A stretch of 44,031 bases of DNA from Pelargonium nanum (taxonomy: Eukaryota; Streptophyta; Magnoliopsida; Geraniales; Geraniaceae). The stretch spans positions 1 through 44,031 of the forward strand of contig JAYMTF010000228.1 in assembly GCA_036897485.1 (NCBI GenBank). The letters run 5' to 3'. Shown here piece after piece: positions 9,603 to 22,959 of the stretch. Numbering within the stretch: the first letter of the stretch is position 1; each line of letters starts with the position of its first letter. Under the pieces are notes generated by a model, which was not told where the DNA came from, did no database searches, and saw nothing but the letters and a program-made list of their open reading frames with translations. The position numbers were made by a program, and so were the translations under genes.

Positions 9603-10618
9603 GGACCAATTTCTGATTTCGGCTGATTCAGAAATTAGGGTTTCTGGATTGGTGGATTGGTTTAGATAAAACGCAGAGGATAGCTTGACGGTGATACAGA
9701 CGACATGTCGTTTTAGTACATATGGAATGAATAATAAATAATAATAAATTACAAGAAGAAAAATTATTGTATTTAGACTTTCGGGTTTCGGGTCGGAGTA
9801 TTTTGGTTTAAATCCTAAAAGGAATCTGATTGTAGAAGTTGCAAGTTTTGGATCAGATTTTACGTGTAAAATGTGCGTATTCATTCGGATCTATTTGACC
9901 AAAAGTTGATCCGGTCTATTTTATGCAACTTAAACCCACAAACCGAAGACTCAATGATTACTATTTAATCATAGACCAAATCAAACCGATTTGTACTGAA
10001 ACACTAAAAAACAAAAATACATTTTTCATAGAAAAATAAAATAAGGAATTTTAATTGGATTCAAGGTAAATAATTCAGTCTAGACTAGACCAAACATATT
10101 TTTACGTATAAAGCACAAGTAATCATCATTCGTATATGAGGCTACTCGTTCCCGGGGCTTAAACACATCTTAGGCTTCTCATCCATTTCCATTGGTTGTT
10201 GGTATGTTTTAGTGGGAATTGAATTCTCAAGTTTCTTCCCACAAATTTAGTCGCGTTGTCAACTTAGTCACAACTCACAACCAATATTGTTTACAAAAAG
10301 CCGGACCAATTAGATTTGTCCGATTTTGTCCAAAAATTCATTCCGGACCCAATCATGTGCACCCCTAAATATGCTTATTTTCGTTCACAGCTCAGTAGCA
10401 CATCAACTAATAGATCTTTAAACAAATCTTCAATAATTTTACATTAATTAAAGGCTCAAATGGCTCAATAAAATATTCACATTTTGAAACAATAATGATA
10501 TTCTGACAAGAATACAACAATTCATCATGTATACAAAACTCAATGAGTCCACACTTATCAGTCTACGAATATATATCATACAACACAAATTTACAATTTA
10601 GAAATGCAAGAACATGGT
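9603..10618. other. Intergenic spacer downstream of WIT1
   Basis: AT-rich sequence. It has degenerate runs of cgg/gatc words at about 9780-9930, of the kind seen in decayed plant retroelements, and the 3' flank of the WIT1-like gene at the right. No gene is seen. Confidence 0.5.
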
Positions 10619-13600
10619 TCACAAGAGAAACCAGGTGTTCTTGTCAGTCAAATACATTGCTGAGACTGAAAGTATCGCGACGAGAATTGCCATAAATAGA
10701 AAGGTTCGGGTAACACTCCCTCTTCCCTTCGCAGTCTCAAGTTCCAAAACCGTGCCATTGCCATTGCTTTCAGAAACCGAAGGCTCTGTTTCGTTTGTAG
10801 ACATAGGTGCATCTTCTGTTATTTCATCCACCTGATTCAAACAAAACAAAGTTAGTTGCAAATGCACATTTTATGTTTCTAACTTTCTACTAACAAGGCA
10901 TTGGGCAATAGACACGTATTCTTATGCAGGAGATGGAGCACTTCTGGGCATAAATGTTGATGTTCACGAATCGCCTATCTCGTATTTTCGCATTACGAGG
11001 TCTTTTGGAGGACATTTTGGTCATTTTTTATTTTCGGGAATTTTTGTCATTTTCAATAAGAGTTGCATCATCATTATGTCATAAGACTAAAGTTTTGCAT
11101 ATGAACATTTCTAAAGCAATAGACATGTATTCATTATAACATTGGCCATATTTTTGCTTTCTGAGATCGTTCGGAGGGCATTTTGGTTATTTTATTATTT
11201 TCGGGAATTTTTCAATATTTTAATTTACATTCATTTCAAGCTAGGGTTTGGAGTAGGAGTTATTGATATTTTTAGGATTTGCTGAAGAAAATAGGGTTTC
11301 TGATTGTCATGTTCTTCAACTGTCATTTTCAATAAGAGTTGCATCATATTCATTACATCATGAGATTCAAGTTTTGTATATGAACATTTCTACAGGAATA
11401 GACATGTACTCATTATGTCACAAGGCCTCAAGTTTTTCTTGGACTAATATGAACTAAAAACAACATTTAAAAGGGATTCAAAAGAATACCTGCCTGGAAA
11501 CTTTTAGATAAAGACACCGGTTCTTGAGTTTCTGTACACGTTGCATTAGTAGAATCATTCTTGGAAAACCGAATCTCTTTGTCATCAACAGAACCGTTTT
11601 GATCCAAATTTCCAGAGGCTAGTTTTTGCATACTCTGTAACTTCTCCATCATAATTTCATTTTCCTTCTTCGATGAGTATAACTGAACAGATCATAACGT
11701 AAGAGTTTAGAAAAATATGACGTGTTGCATTTATTACAAAAATATACTTTAAATTTAACAATGCTTTTGTTTTGAATATCGCATGAAGATAAGCAACTAT
11801 GGTTAAAAATGGGCAGCAAATATGAACCATATCAGTTCAAAAGACCACTATTATGATCTCTTGATAAGTGTCCTTACAAATTTTATTTAGAACCGTATTT
11901 TATGGTAGCTGCCATTGTGTTCGGAAACTCCAATTACTACAACATACTCGCACGGTGATATAACATACATGCATATATATAACAGTTAAATTTCCATAAG
12001 TAGGTACCTGCTTGTGTATGCGCTCCCTTTCAGTAGCTAGTTTCCGAACCATATCCATAATAAGCTTTGTCCTCAAATCAATTTCTTTCGCGGTTGAAAC
12101 TTTGGCGTTGTTAGCTTTGTCCAAAGAAGCCTCCAAGTATTCAGTTCTAGCCCTCAGGAACTCGATTTCTTTATTAAGTTCAAAGTTGGTTTCAGACAAT
12201 ACAATGCACTGTTCCTCTACATTGTCAGTTTTAGTTTCAGCTTTTGCGACCTTTGACTTTAGCTCTTCAATCAAAGTTTCCATATCCCATATTGCAGAAT
12301 ATAACATGTTCTGCTGCTCTTGACTAGCTTCCGAGGAAGCTTTTGCGTGCTGTAATTGGATCTCCGACTCCCTCAACTGCTTCTCGAGTGAGCTCACCTT
12401 CTTCTCGGTATCGCTAACACTTCCTTTAAGGAAATTTAGCTCTTCGGTAAGTTCCAAATTTGTATCTGTTAGCTGAGTAACCTTCGCTTCCGCAGTTTCA
12501 GCTCTTGTTTCCGCTATAGAATTGCTTTCTTCCAGAGACTCAACAACCAGTTCCATTTCGCTAAGTTGATGTTGACTTGCTTCACAGGACGCCATTGCAT
12601 ACTTCAGACGGACCTCAGATTCTTGTAGTTGTTGCTCAAGTAGCTTCACTTTTTCTTCTAAAGCAGGTACTTTGGAGAATTCGGCGACATGTTCTGCGAA
12701 ACTGCTCTCAAGCTTTTGTAGAGCAGAATCTTTGGTCTTGAGATGCTTGATGCAATCTTGCAGTTTAGCGTTTGCTTCATTTTCCCTTTTGATCGAACCG
12801 TTCAGATGAAACTGAAGTAACTGGAGCCTACCCAGCAATCCCTTCGAAATCCCCATAAGCACGGTGGAAGAATTCTCCGCCTCTAAAAATCTTCCCCAAA
12901 CAACTTCCGATGCTACCTCCATGTGAAAAGTTACTTGTTCGGTGTAGTGTAGCTTCACTTTCAGGTCTTCTTCTCTCTGCATTACTTCTAACAGTTTCTT
13001 CTCGAGATCTAGCTCTCGTGCAAGAGACTTCTCCAATGTCCTTATAGCACTTCGTTGTTGATCAGCCGTCTGAATTTTCGATCTGACCTTCATGTTTGAC
13101 TCCATAGCATCGTTGTTTTTACCTGATGACATGAAAGTCTCAGAGTAAAACACTAAAACTCATATATGTCATGCTTTTGGGTGCTTAAATTGAGAAATAC
13201 TAATTCAATAAAAAAAGGGTTTACGGCTTACCATTCTCATGTCTGAAAGCTGAGAAGCGTCTTTGCAACTCAGCTGACTGCATCTTCAACTCCAAGAGTT
13301 GTTCCCGAGCTTGCTTTAAAGATTCTTCGAAACCATGCAACTTATCTTCAATCATAATGATTGGTTCTCTCGAGTCACTGCACGAAGATATTTTATTACG
13401 AGCATCAACAACCTCCATTTGGAGAGTACCCATGAAACTGTCCACCTCTCTTACCTCAGAATCTAAAACACCAGATAAAAGATCATACACCAACGCCTTC
13501 TCAAGGAACTCAGCGGAGATATGATCATTCTCCGTGGCCATTGCATCGGGATCAGCATCCCAAGACAATAGATGCATCGAAAGTGCGTGCAAGTTGACCA

Positions 13601-13766
13601 ACTTCTCAGAGGAATAAGCCAATGTCAGGTCTAATCTTGTTAGGTCGGTCATTGCACTATCTAGCTCCTCCGCGTCCTTTCCACTCAATGACAGTCCGTC
13701 GTGCAAATAAACTTTCTCTGACTCCAGATCGCCAGAACTTACATCTTCAACAGCAAAGCTATCCAT
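10619..13766 (-). CDS. WIT1: WPP domain-interacting tail-anchored protein (WIT1-like)
   Basis: Coding exons on the minus strand are 13766-13232, 13122-12008, 11682-11494 (or 11490) and 10831-10619, giving about 683 residues (Arabidopsis WIT1 is about 700). A 5'-UTR exon ends at a CCAG/GTAC donor at 14645 and joins at about 13790. Residues 1-178 are acidic with a conserved helical head (LDLTLAYSSEKLVNL, DLLSGVLDSEVREVD). Residues 180-560 are almost continuous coiled coil with heptads of Leu/Glu/Lys. The C-terminus has one membrane helix at about 656-674, preceded by basic residues and followed by nine residues, the tail-anchor topology. Family knowledge: WIT proteins sit in the outer nuclear envelope, pair with WIPs, anchor RanGAP through its WPP domain, and link nuclei to myosin XI-i for nuclear movement. 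The last junction is ambiguous (see findings). The intron at 10832-11493 holds a duplicated dispersed repeat. Confidence 0.9.
10926..11450 (+). repeat. Dispersed repeat family, copy A (inside WIT1 intron)
   Basis: It contains ggagatggagcacttctggg, aaatgttgatgttcacgaat, an aggacattttggtcatttt block and attttcaataagagttgcat. The second half (about 11325-11430) repeats the block at 11045-11140: gagttgcatcat, atgaacatttct, aatagacatgta. It lies antisense to WIT1 within its last intron. Confidence 0.6.
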
Positions 13767-13790
13767 TCCACAGCTCTTGGAAGTCCACAA

Positions 13791-14645
13791 CTGACTCCCA
13801 AAGAATGGTAACTAATAAATTTACACTGAAAAAATACCTAACATTGTTATGCATAGAAGGCAATGCACAATATGCCACAAGACCACAAAACGTAACGGCA
13901 CGAACAGATACCATAAGCACAACTCAACCACAAATAGTTAATTTCTAGCACTACCTTTGTGTACTTCTCACTTCTCAGCACTTACTCTCATCTAAAGGCC
14001 GGAAAACAGTTGAACTAAAAAGCCTTAGGCGTCCTAACTACTCAAAATATTAACCGACGACTCTTACAACTCCCTCTAATCAAAATCCAATTGGCATGGT
14101 TCCAACAGGTTACCAATTCCCCTACACGAATCCACCATCCTATTTGCTATTATTGACCTTTACATGGATTTGAATCAAGAATCCATAACTATAAGCTTAC
14201 ATCAAAAACTTCAAGAACCCAGATAATGCTGGTAGATTCAAGACTCAGTTGACCTAAGATCAAAATCATCCCACAATAATTCTACACCTAACACAAACAC
14301 AAACCCAAATCCAAATTGAGTTCATCAACAAACTAACCATTCTCCTCCTCCACAAGATCTGAACCAACCAAGTAAGTACCTTAACTGAGTTTCATAATTA
14401 TACCATTTTAAAGACACTAGCAGTCTGAGACCATCCACAAAACCATAACACAACCCATATAAGAATTCAAAAATTAGCACAATTCAGCTGAATAAACCAA
14501 CTAAACACCAACTAAATTCATGCATATCATCACAAATCACAAAGCACACACACCATTTTCCTCCAAAATCCAACAAAGACCCAAAATTCAGCATAACAGA
14601 AAACAGAACTGCAATAAAACAGAAAAAATTATTACTTGAAGTACC
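13791..14645 (-). other. WIT1: WIT1 5'-UTR exon end and leader intron
   Basis: The minus strand shows CTCTCCAG/GTACTTCAAG, a donor with the intron starting at 14644. It also shows GTCAG/TTGTGG, an acceptor with the exon starting at 13790, 24 bases before the ATG at 13766. The 854-base intron is AT- and pyrimidine-rich with no open frame of note. Leader introns are common in plant genes and often enhance expression. Confidence 0.55.
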
Positions 14646-17600
14646 TGGAGAGAGCCAAACCAAAATCTGGAAACTGGGTCTTCAAAAAAAATCAGGAAGC
14701 AGAGATGGGTTGTGAACAAAAATGTCAACCACTTCTGGGTTTTTTCATGTTACCGTTAAATTAATGGAGGGAGGAGCTGGTTATTTCCTGATCTCACCTT
14801 CTGTTTGAGATTGATGGGAGCGTCTAAAATGGGCCAGAAAATATTGGGTAAGAGATCGAATCAGTCAACATGTAAAATTGTACTGTAAAAATCATTACTT
14901 TATTGCAAGAATTGCTCTGTATCTGTGATTCAATTTCTGTGTGTGGTAGTGGTAGTGGTGACCGTTTTAGCTCTGCTGTACATTCAATTATTGAGGCTGA
15001 GAAAGACCAATACATACTGTGAAAAGACAAAAAAGTACATTCATTTTCTCCCAAAAGAAACCATTTTCAAGGTCTTGTCCCATCATGGGTAGAGATCCTT
15101 AATGGTCATTTCAAATTCTATAATTTTTCCAAGTTTTATCAAATTAATAAGAAAATGCTTTTTTTTCACTTAATTATTTTTAAGTAAATTAAGAAAATAT
15201 ATGTTGTATAGAGAATATTGACTTTTCAAATTTAAAATATTACTTGAATATTTTATAAAAATTATAATATGTTTTACTAGCAATGAGGTTAAATTGTATG
15301 AAATTTCGTGGCATTTGATAAATATTGTTTTTGACAAATTTAGGATTGAAGTATTTTAGGTGTGTTTCCATAATTTCATGAAAAGTGGGACATTAAATAC
15401 AAATATTAGGATATACTTACAAAAGTTGGTGTGATGAATAATGATAGAGAAAGTGATAGTAGGTCCAATGATGAGTTGTAAATGAAGTAAACTATGATTC
15501 TAAATCTTGGCTTTAATGCTAATCCAGTAATAGCAACAAAATTGTTTTATGAGTGGGTATGTTGGACTTTTTCTTGAGAAAAAATAGGATATGGATGAGA
15601 CATTGATGAGGGTGGTTGGCCCAATTTAGACAAAGCCCATTCTGAGTTGAGCTTTGAATTAAGAAGCCCATATATTGGCCCATACTATTTTAAACTATTA
15701 ATGTTAAAGTCTAAATGTTTGGGTCATACACAAAGCCCAATGATTAGTTTCTTAATGAGCGGCTTTCTTGTTCAAATGAATTTATTCAAGTTTGAAAGAA
15801 AAACATTTCAAAGAAAAAAAAAGGTTTTAAAGAAGCCAGTGCCTTGCAAGCCTTATTTTTGCTTTGCATGTGGTTCGTGCGCATGTTCACTTTTTTTACG
15901 CTGAAATTTAATATGGGTGGCGGCATGATTCGAACTCGGGACCCAAAATTAGTTTTATATTCTAACAAATTTTGAGTCGGTTCGGATCAAATCAGACAAT
16001 CTCGTATAAATCCAAACATCTCATAGACAAAAGGTGAAATTTGGTCTGATCTGCGATGTGAAACCCGAACGAACTCGAACAAGTCATGATGTCGGATATG
16101 GATTAGACTTATCAACCTTAACAAATCGATCTAATACCTAAATTTGTCACGTCTACCTCGAGGGCCAACATTAACTCATTCCTTGAAAGGTGAAAGTTGG
16201 CCCAAGAAACATGAAGTCTAATTATCTCGAATGCGGTTCATGAATTATTTTACTTACAAAATGAGTGTCGACCTGCGTGCCATCACTGGCCCAACTTGAT
16301 AGTGTCAAGCTTGGCCAAACATGACATTCATTTTTTTAGCTCGGCCGAAGCCTGGTTTGCCAAATCAAAATCCAATTAGTTCGGGTTTGTATGTTAACTC
16401 CACTAAATAGACATAATATACCGCATGTAAAAACATGTTGCTAATCTATGACGGGTCATAGTTTAGACGGTACATTGTGTAAAAGAAAAATGTGAGAGTC
16501 GCACGTGAGGGAGAGTGTTGAAGTGGGTAATCGTCCCACATTGAAAAAATATTAAAAAAATGAGTTAAATATAATGGTGGAAATTAAACATACTAAGAGG
16601 TTGTCATTTTAGCAGTGAAATCTCAAGCTAGCTATTATGTATAGCTCAATATTAAAATTTGATAATATTTACTACATACATAATAGGTAACGAAACTCAC
16701 ACATAAAAATTGCAAATGAATTTACTCGATGACTATGTTTATGTACTCTTTTTTTTTTTTTTTTTCCACAACGTTTCTGGTTTCACATATAAAATATGTC
16801 AACATTTCAGTTACACAACAAACCCATAGATATCAACATCATAGGTTTTAACCAAAAACCCATTACCAACTCAGCACACAAAACCTAAACACATTTCATG
16901 TTCCTCTCAAGTAAGGAAAGATATATATGTCATCACTCATAAACTCTTGTCATTGACATGCCTTAAAGGGAAAGGCAATGCATTAATTAATTAATAAAAA
17001 GACCAAGATATTAATATCATGTGCTTGTGATCACTAAATTAAAGTTTTAGAATAAATGTTTATCTAACTATTATGGTTGTTATATTTTGATTTTCTTTGC
17101 ATTTTTATGATTAGTGATACATGTTGAGTTTGGCATAATCAACATATGGCCACTTAATTGACAAGTTAGTAAATGTAATTGAAATACAGTTAACACTATT
17201 ATCATGAGTGAATGTTTCAAATTTCAAACTCTCATTATTAATTTTGGATTCTTGAATTTGTTTTGATATTCTAAGTTTAAGTCGAATACAATAATAAAAT
17301 GCATTCTACATTTAAATTTGGATTCAACGCATTAATGAAATTGAAATCACGTAACAAATTAAACATGCGATTTCAAATAACAATTCTTACTGCATGATTT
17401 GTAATGTTAATTATAGTTTTCAATATATTATATTTGAATTTGAACTATAAAATATCAATTCTCAACTCAAAATCATAACTTTTAAATCTAATCTATAATC
17501 CAAATGCAACCTTATAAATTTTGAAACATTTATATTTTCATTAAATTCCAAATATAACTCTATAGAAAACCACTTAATATGTCTGATTTTTAAAACATAT

Positions 17601-18229
17601 AATATAAAAAAAATAACTAAACGAGCGGCCCCTACATTATTTCATTTATGACAAGTAATTTATTGAGAATTCATATCACTAAAGAACTATACACCAAAAC
17701 AATGGGGATGAGTAATGGGTTTGGAAATGATATTGTACCTAATGTTCAATTTTGTGCAATATGTGTCCAAATGTAATTAATTTCATAGAACAAGAGAGAA
17801 CATTATTTATTGAACCAAAAAGAGAGATAAGACTGTGTTTAGTTACAATAAGATTGAAAGGGATCTCAATAAAAAGGTTATTGTACTTGAACCTAACATT
17901 TCATCAAAGGGTCTATGAACTTGAACAAATTTTGGCATTGCTATGGATATTCATATTATCCAAAAAGCCTCCTAAAATTAATTTAGTTTTGTACATGGCT
18001 AGGTCATTTATGAGTTATTTTGGTTCATAGTTTTATTTTAATATTTTTGTTTTAAGATAACAAATAAGTTGCAACTTCTTTCCCATCAACTTATTTCCAC
18101 ACCTTTAAATTCATTTGTTCATATGATAAATATAAACATCAAAACAAATAAATTGTTCATTAGATTAAGCAAAATTTGAAAATGAAAGAGAACAAAAACA
18201 AAAGAAAAAAATGTAAAATAATTGATAAA

Positions 18230-18780
18230 AGAGATGACCATTTTTTAGTCTACATGTTGATGTTGTATATTTAGCTAAAACTTGCAAAATCCAAGTGAAA
18301 CGGCCCAAATAACTAGATCATTCAATTTTTATTAGTGCCTATGTCGTATATCTATGCAGACTGAAGTCGTTTGAAAGACGTTTTGATTATTTTGTCTGCG
18401 CTATATTTTTTAATATTTTATTTTGTTTAGGAGATGGATCACTTAAGCCTAAATGTTGATTTTCATAAATTTAGATGAAAATTGCACAATTCAAGTGAAA
18501 CATGCAAAATAACATCACTCAACATTGCATTATGCATATGTCATACCTTCACATCTTGATGTCGTTTAGAGAACGTTTTGATCATTATGTCTATTTTTTT
18601 TATAAAATTTTAATATTTTATTTTAGTTATGGCTTAAGGTATAATTTATAAATAATTAATACACAACTTTTTTTTACTTTTTTTAAAACTATAAATTTCT
18701 TCGTTCACTATTATTCGGTCATCATTTTCAACGAGAGCTGCATTACACCGTAATAAGAAGTAATCACTATCTAACCAAAA
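18230..18780 (+). repeat. Dispersed repeat family, copy B (two tandem units)
   Basis: Two related units of about 200 bases, 18230-18420 and 18430-18630. Each has an acatgttgatgtt or aaatgttgatttt opening, then a tgcaaaatccaagtgaaac or tgcacaattcaagtgaaac block. Next comes gtcgtttgaaagacgttttg or gtcgtttagagaacgttttg. The right end adds attattcggtcatcattttc and agctgcat. Confidence 0.65.
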
Positions 18781-20639
18781 AATGCCACTAAATTGTTAAG
18801 TTATGATTTTTTTTCTAAGAAAAAAATCATATAACTTTCTTGTGTTGTTGTACATTAGGTCTCCTCCTTAAGAAGATTCCTTTGAGTCAGTTCCATGCAG
18901 AGAGAGTACAACCTCTTACCCAAAGGGTTCATGTTTCTCTTGCATTAACAATCATAGTAACATTTGTGGAAAATAAAAATAAAAACAACCATTGTGAAAA
19001 CTTTCAATAAAAGAGTACAAGAAAAAAAAAAGGTTCTTACATTTTCATGGATAAGCAAGTATCTTCCAAAGAAGAGAAAAGGTTGTTTTTAAGAAATCAA
19101 GATTTGAGAAAGAAAAAATTAAAAAAAGTGGAATCCAAAAATAATTACTAAAAATAATCATTCAACAACATCTTATCATCATGAAGTGCAATGATGTTTG
19201 CATGAATTTCATCAAAAAATTTAATAATGATAAGACCCTTAGTTATTTCATGTCCCATTGTTGTTGAGTAGACCCAACTGGTATTCCTTCTCTCCAACCA
19301 TTCAAGAATGCAATTTAAATGTTTTTTTAATACTTTTCAGGAAAATATGAACAAATCATATCAAATCAATGAACTATATTTTCTTTAACAAATTCATGTT
19401 TAAAATGTTGCTTAAATATGAGGTCAGAGCAAGATTGATGCCATTTGTATTGAAAATGGTTGTTGGAGAAAAAAAAATTATCTAGCAAATAATAAAAAAT
19501 TATTGAGCATGAGTTGAACAATTAAAAAAATTATGTGAGCGTTATTTATAAGAAAAATGTTCAATTTAGCCTATGAACTATTTTAAGCGTGTCGATATAG
19601 TCTTTGGAATATCAATCGAATCAATTTAATTTAAAAGTTATCCAATATTTTCAATTTAGTCCAAATGTTTTCAAAAATCATGTCAAATCAGGACATTTCG
19701 TCAAATCCATAGCGTCAAATAAAATATTACACATGAGCGGGACCTTTCTCCTTATTTATAACTCTACTCTAAATCTTCACTCCATAAAATGATAAATAAA
19801 TTATTCAAAGATGTTCAATAATTTTTCTATGATGGCCTAATTACTGAATTTAAGTTATACTTGTATTTATCTGCAAAAATGTATGTTAAAGTAACATACA
19901 AACAAACATATTGTACGTACAAAATTAACTGAATTTACTGTCCGTAACAAATGTTTGTTTGCGCCTACATCACCCGCCTAGTACAAAACGAATCATCCTA
20001 TTGAATTCACAAGTTTGGTTTTGACCAACCCATGTCATGAAATTAACACACTTCCTATTGCATGCTAGCATCCATTAGGTTGCTTCAAAAGAATCAAAGA
20101 TTGATACCAAATATAGGGTTTGTGTGAATTTTGAAGAAGATGAAGAAGAAGAAAGGAGCAGGTAGGTACATAGTACCAATGTAGAGAACACATTTGCCAC
20201 AATGTAAAGTCACAAGCATGCCCTACTTTAATTGATTAAAGCTCAAGACCACACACACCAAAACCCTATACACATCAATGATAGGGTTCTTGGATTAAAT
20301 AAATTAGTTGTATAATTAAACTATTTAAAAACTATGATTAAGAGATCTTGAATCTCCAACCCCAATTCCATGTTGCTTTGAATGAGATTTTGTTTGGTCT
20401 CTAATTATATTAGCCTTTCCTAAAAGAAGAGCCACAAGCCATGCCATTGCCAACCATGCTCCAACTAATATTTTAATGTTTAGTATTTGTAAGATCTTGA
20501 GTTGACAACTGGAGTTTAAGCTCAAATAATAGGTTTTATGTGGACAATGTGTGAGCTTTGTGTGTTGGATCTATATGGTCTTCATTTTTCTCATGACAAT
20601 CTAATCCAATCTTTTTAAAAAACGTAATTGAATATATTT

Positions 20640-21020
20640 TATGATACACTGATGCAAGAGATGAACTACTTTTATGCTTACATGTTGATGTTAACGGATT
20701 AAATTGAAAAAATTCAGCTCAAGCGAAATAGTCTAACGAACGAGATCATTTAGTTCTATTAAATTCTTAGACTGTAATATGTACATTATGAAGTTGATTG
20801 GAGGGAGTTCTAATCATTTTAATGTTGTATAAAATTTCAAATTATTTCACTTAGAGTTAGAGTTTGAACTACATGTTATATATAGCTAATGCACTACATG
20901 TTGTATGTAGCTAATGCACGACTTCTATATCCATTTAACTTATGTTTTAAAACTAATTTTTTCATAACCGGTCATTCGGTCATCATTTCTATTTATCTAA
21001 TAAAAATTACACAACTCATG
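20640..21020 (+). repeat. Dispersed repeat family, copy C
   Basis: It shares gcaagagatgaactactttt, acatgttgatgttaacggat, a ttcagctcaagcgaaat block, gaagttgattggagggagtt, and a right end of cggtcatcatttctatttat with aataaaaattacac. A 25-base unit (actacatgttatatatagct...) is duplicated in tandem inside it at 20868-20892 and 20893-20917. Confidence 0.6.
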
Positions 21021-22959
21021 AACATTATAAATGTTAATCAAATTTTAGAGTGTATATGAGTTGAGTCTAAGTTGTGAATTCTAAATTATATATGATCATA
21101 GTTTAGAATATTACAATTTTATGTAACCGAAAAACACATGGCAACTTCTAATCGGCCCGAGTCTTGGTTTCTTATATATTATACTATTGTTTTATTTTAT
21201 AAAAGAAAGATGATATTATTATAGGAATCTCATGAATTCTCCACTTTTATTTATTGTCTTCTCCTTTGGACTGTCTTCTTTGCAGAATTTTGTTCATGGT
21301 TTCTCATACAATGCACACCATTATGATTTGTTTATAATAATGTAATTTTTTAAGAAAACTTTGCATTGTGAATCCAACTTAATCAAGGCAAATCATTTTC
21401 AGCTCTTACATGCCTAATAAAATATAAATCTCATTAGATTATAATTTTAATTAATTAATTTAATTAAGTAAAGTAGAGAGATTCCATTATTCTAAAGCCT
21501 GGGTCTTGGTGATCGCAAGTCCCAATGCCAACTAATAATGACATGAAAGAAAGAAAAAAGAGACGGTCCATCAATGGTACTATCTTATACTACTAGTAAA
21601 ATAAATTTGTGACAAATTTTAAAGAATAAAATTCCTATAAAAAAATTACTTTATTCATGGATGACCTCTTGGTGAAGCTTTGCTAAAATATTACATGTAA
21701 TGTTTAGTTAATTAGTAACCATAAGAATTGATAGGTGATATTTTCTTTTTATAAAAATAATCTCGGATGAAAAAGTGGCGGGTTTTGTAAATTTTGTCTC
21801 CGCTTTGTTCTCCAACGTTGTGCTTCATTCGAAGATCTTTTGTCCGTTTTATTGAGATAAAAAATTTCTCTCATAATTTGTTTTGCTTTTCAATGTTATA
21901 TTACGTAACATATATAAAACATCAAATAAATTGTAATTTTTACTTTTCATAGATATTAAATGGAATATTATTCTTTTATGATATATTTCAAATAGAATTG
22001 ACAAAAAATTAATATTTACTACTATTATATTTAATTTTAAAAATAAAATTATTTAATGAATTATGTTCTGGATGGAACAAGCTATAGATGCTCCATCTAA
22101 GCCCCATACCATTAACGAATAGTATTTTTTTCCCGCATTATAACCAATTTGTGCCAAATTTGAATTTGAAACATCAGGTCAACATCAAATTGTCATTTCT
22201 AAAATTGATTATAAAGTATATTTCGTATGTATGGATTGTTTAGAAAACGACGGTAAGGTAACCAATCACGGTGAAAATTTAGCTCTTCAACAAATAAATT
22301 TATACATGTGGTAAACAACATACAAATTGCACAACAAAAACTATGTATTTGAACCTGAACTTGTTGCACCTCCTACATCAATTTTTGGCTGCAATTTGAT
22401 TCTTTTTTTAAGCATATTTTGGAAGAAATATGAATTTTTCCCATTGGATTTGAGATCATAGTTCAGAGTCTTCAGACAAACATGTCAGTCTACAAGCTTA
22501 ACTGGCATTTAAATTGAAACATAGAAACATGAAAGCTAGCTGGAGAGTACATAGAATCATTTTGTATATATAATTTGGGAACTTTGGATTTTTAGTGAAA
22601 TATAAATAATTTGACTTTTGTGTTTTTGTGGGAAATTCAGATTTTGCTAGGTTGGAGAAATATTTCACATTCTTGATGATACAAATTCCAAGAAATTCCA
22701 AGAATTGTTTCCATACAGCTCTTCTTGTGAAGTTTGAACTACAATAACTTGCTGAATAATTGATTAGTAGTGGCTTTTCGAGTTGGGTTCAGATCGAACT
22801 TGGTAAGGATCGGGTTGGATAAAATCAAATTCAAATTTAAATATACAAAAATGTGTGAGTTCATCCAATTAAATCCACAATTTTTCAATGAACACTCTAT
22901 TCAAATTTTTGTCTCCAATGTTGTTTTACATGGAAAACAAATCAAGTAGTAAACCTATC

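Noticed and set aside
12012..12323. A 103-codon plus-strand frame opposite WIT1 exon 3
   Set aside because: An antisense shadow of a coiled-coil exon, where biased codons often leave the reverse frame open.
15905..15935. tRNA-like sequence (minus strand, gagttcgaatcatgccgcc)
   Set aside because: It resembles a T-arm/B-box, but no A-box, anticodon arm or acceptor pairing could be found around it. At most a decayed SINE or other element piece.
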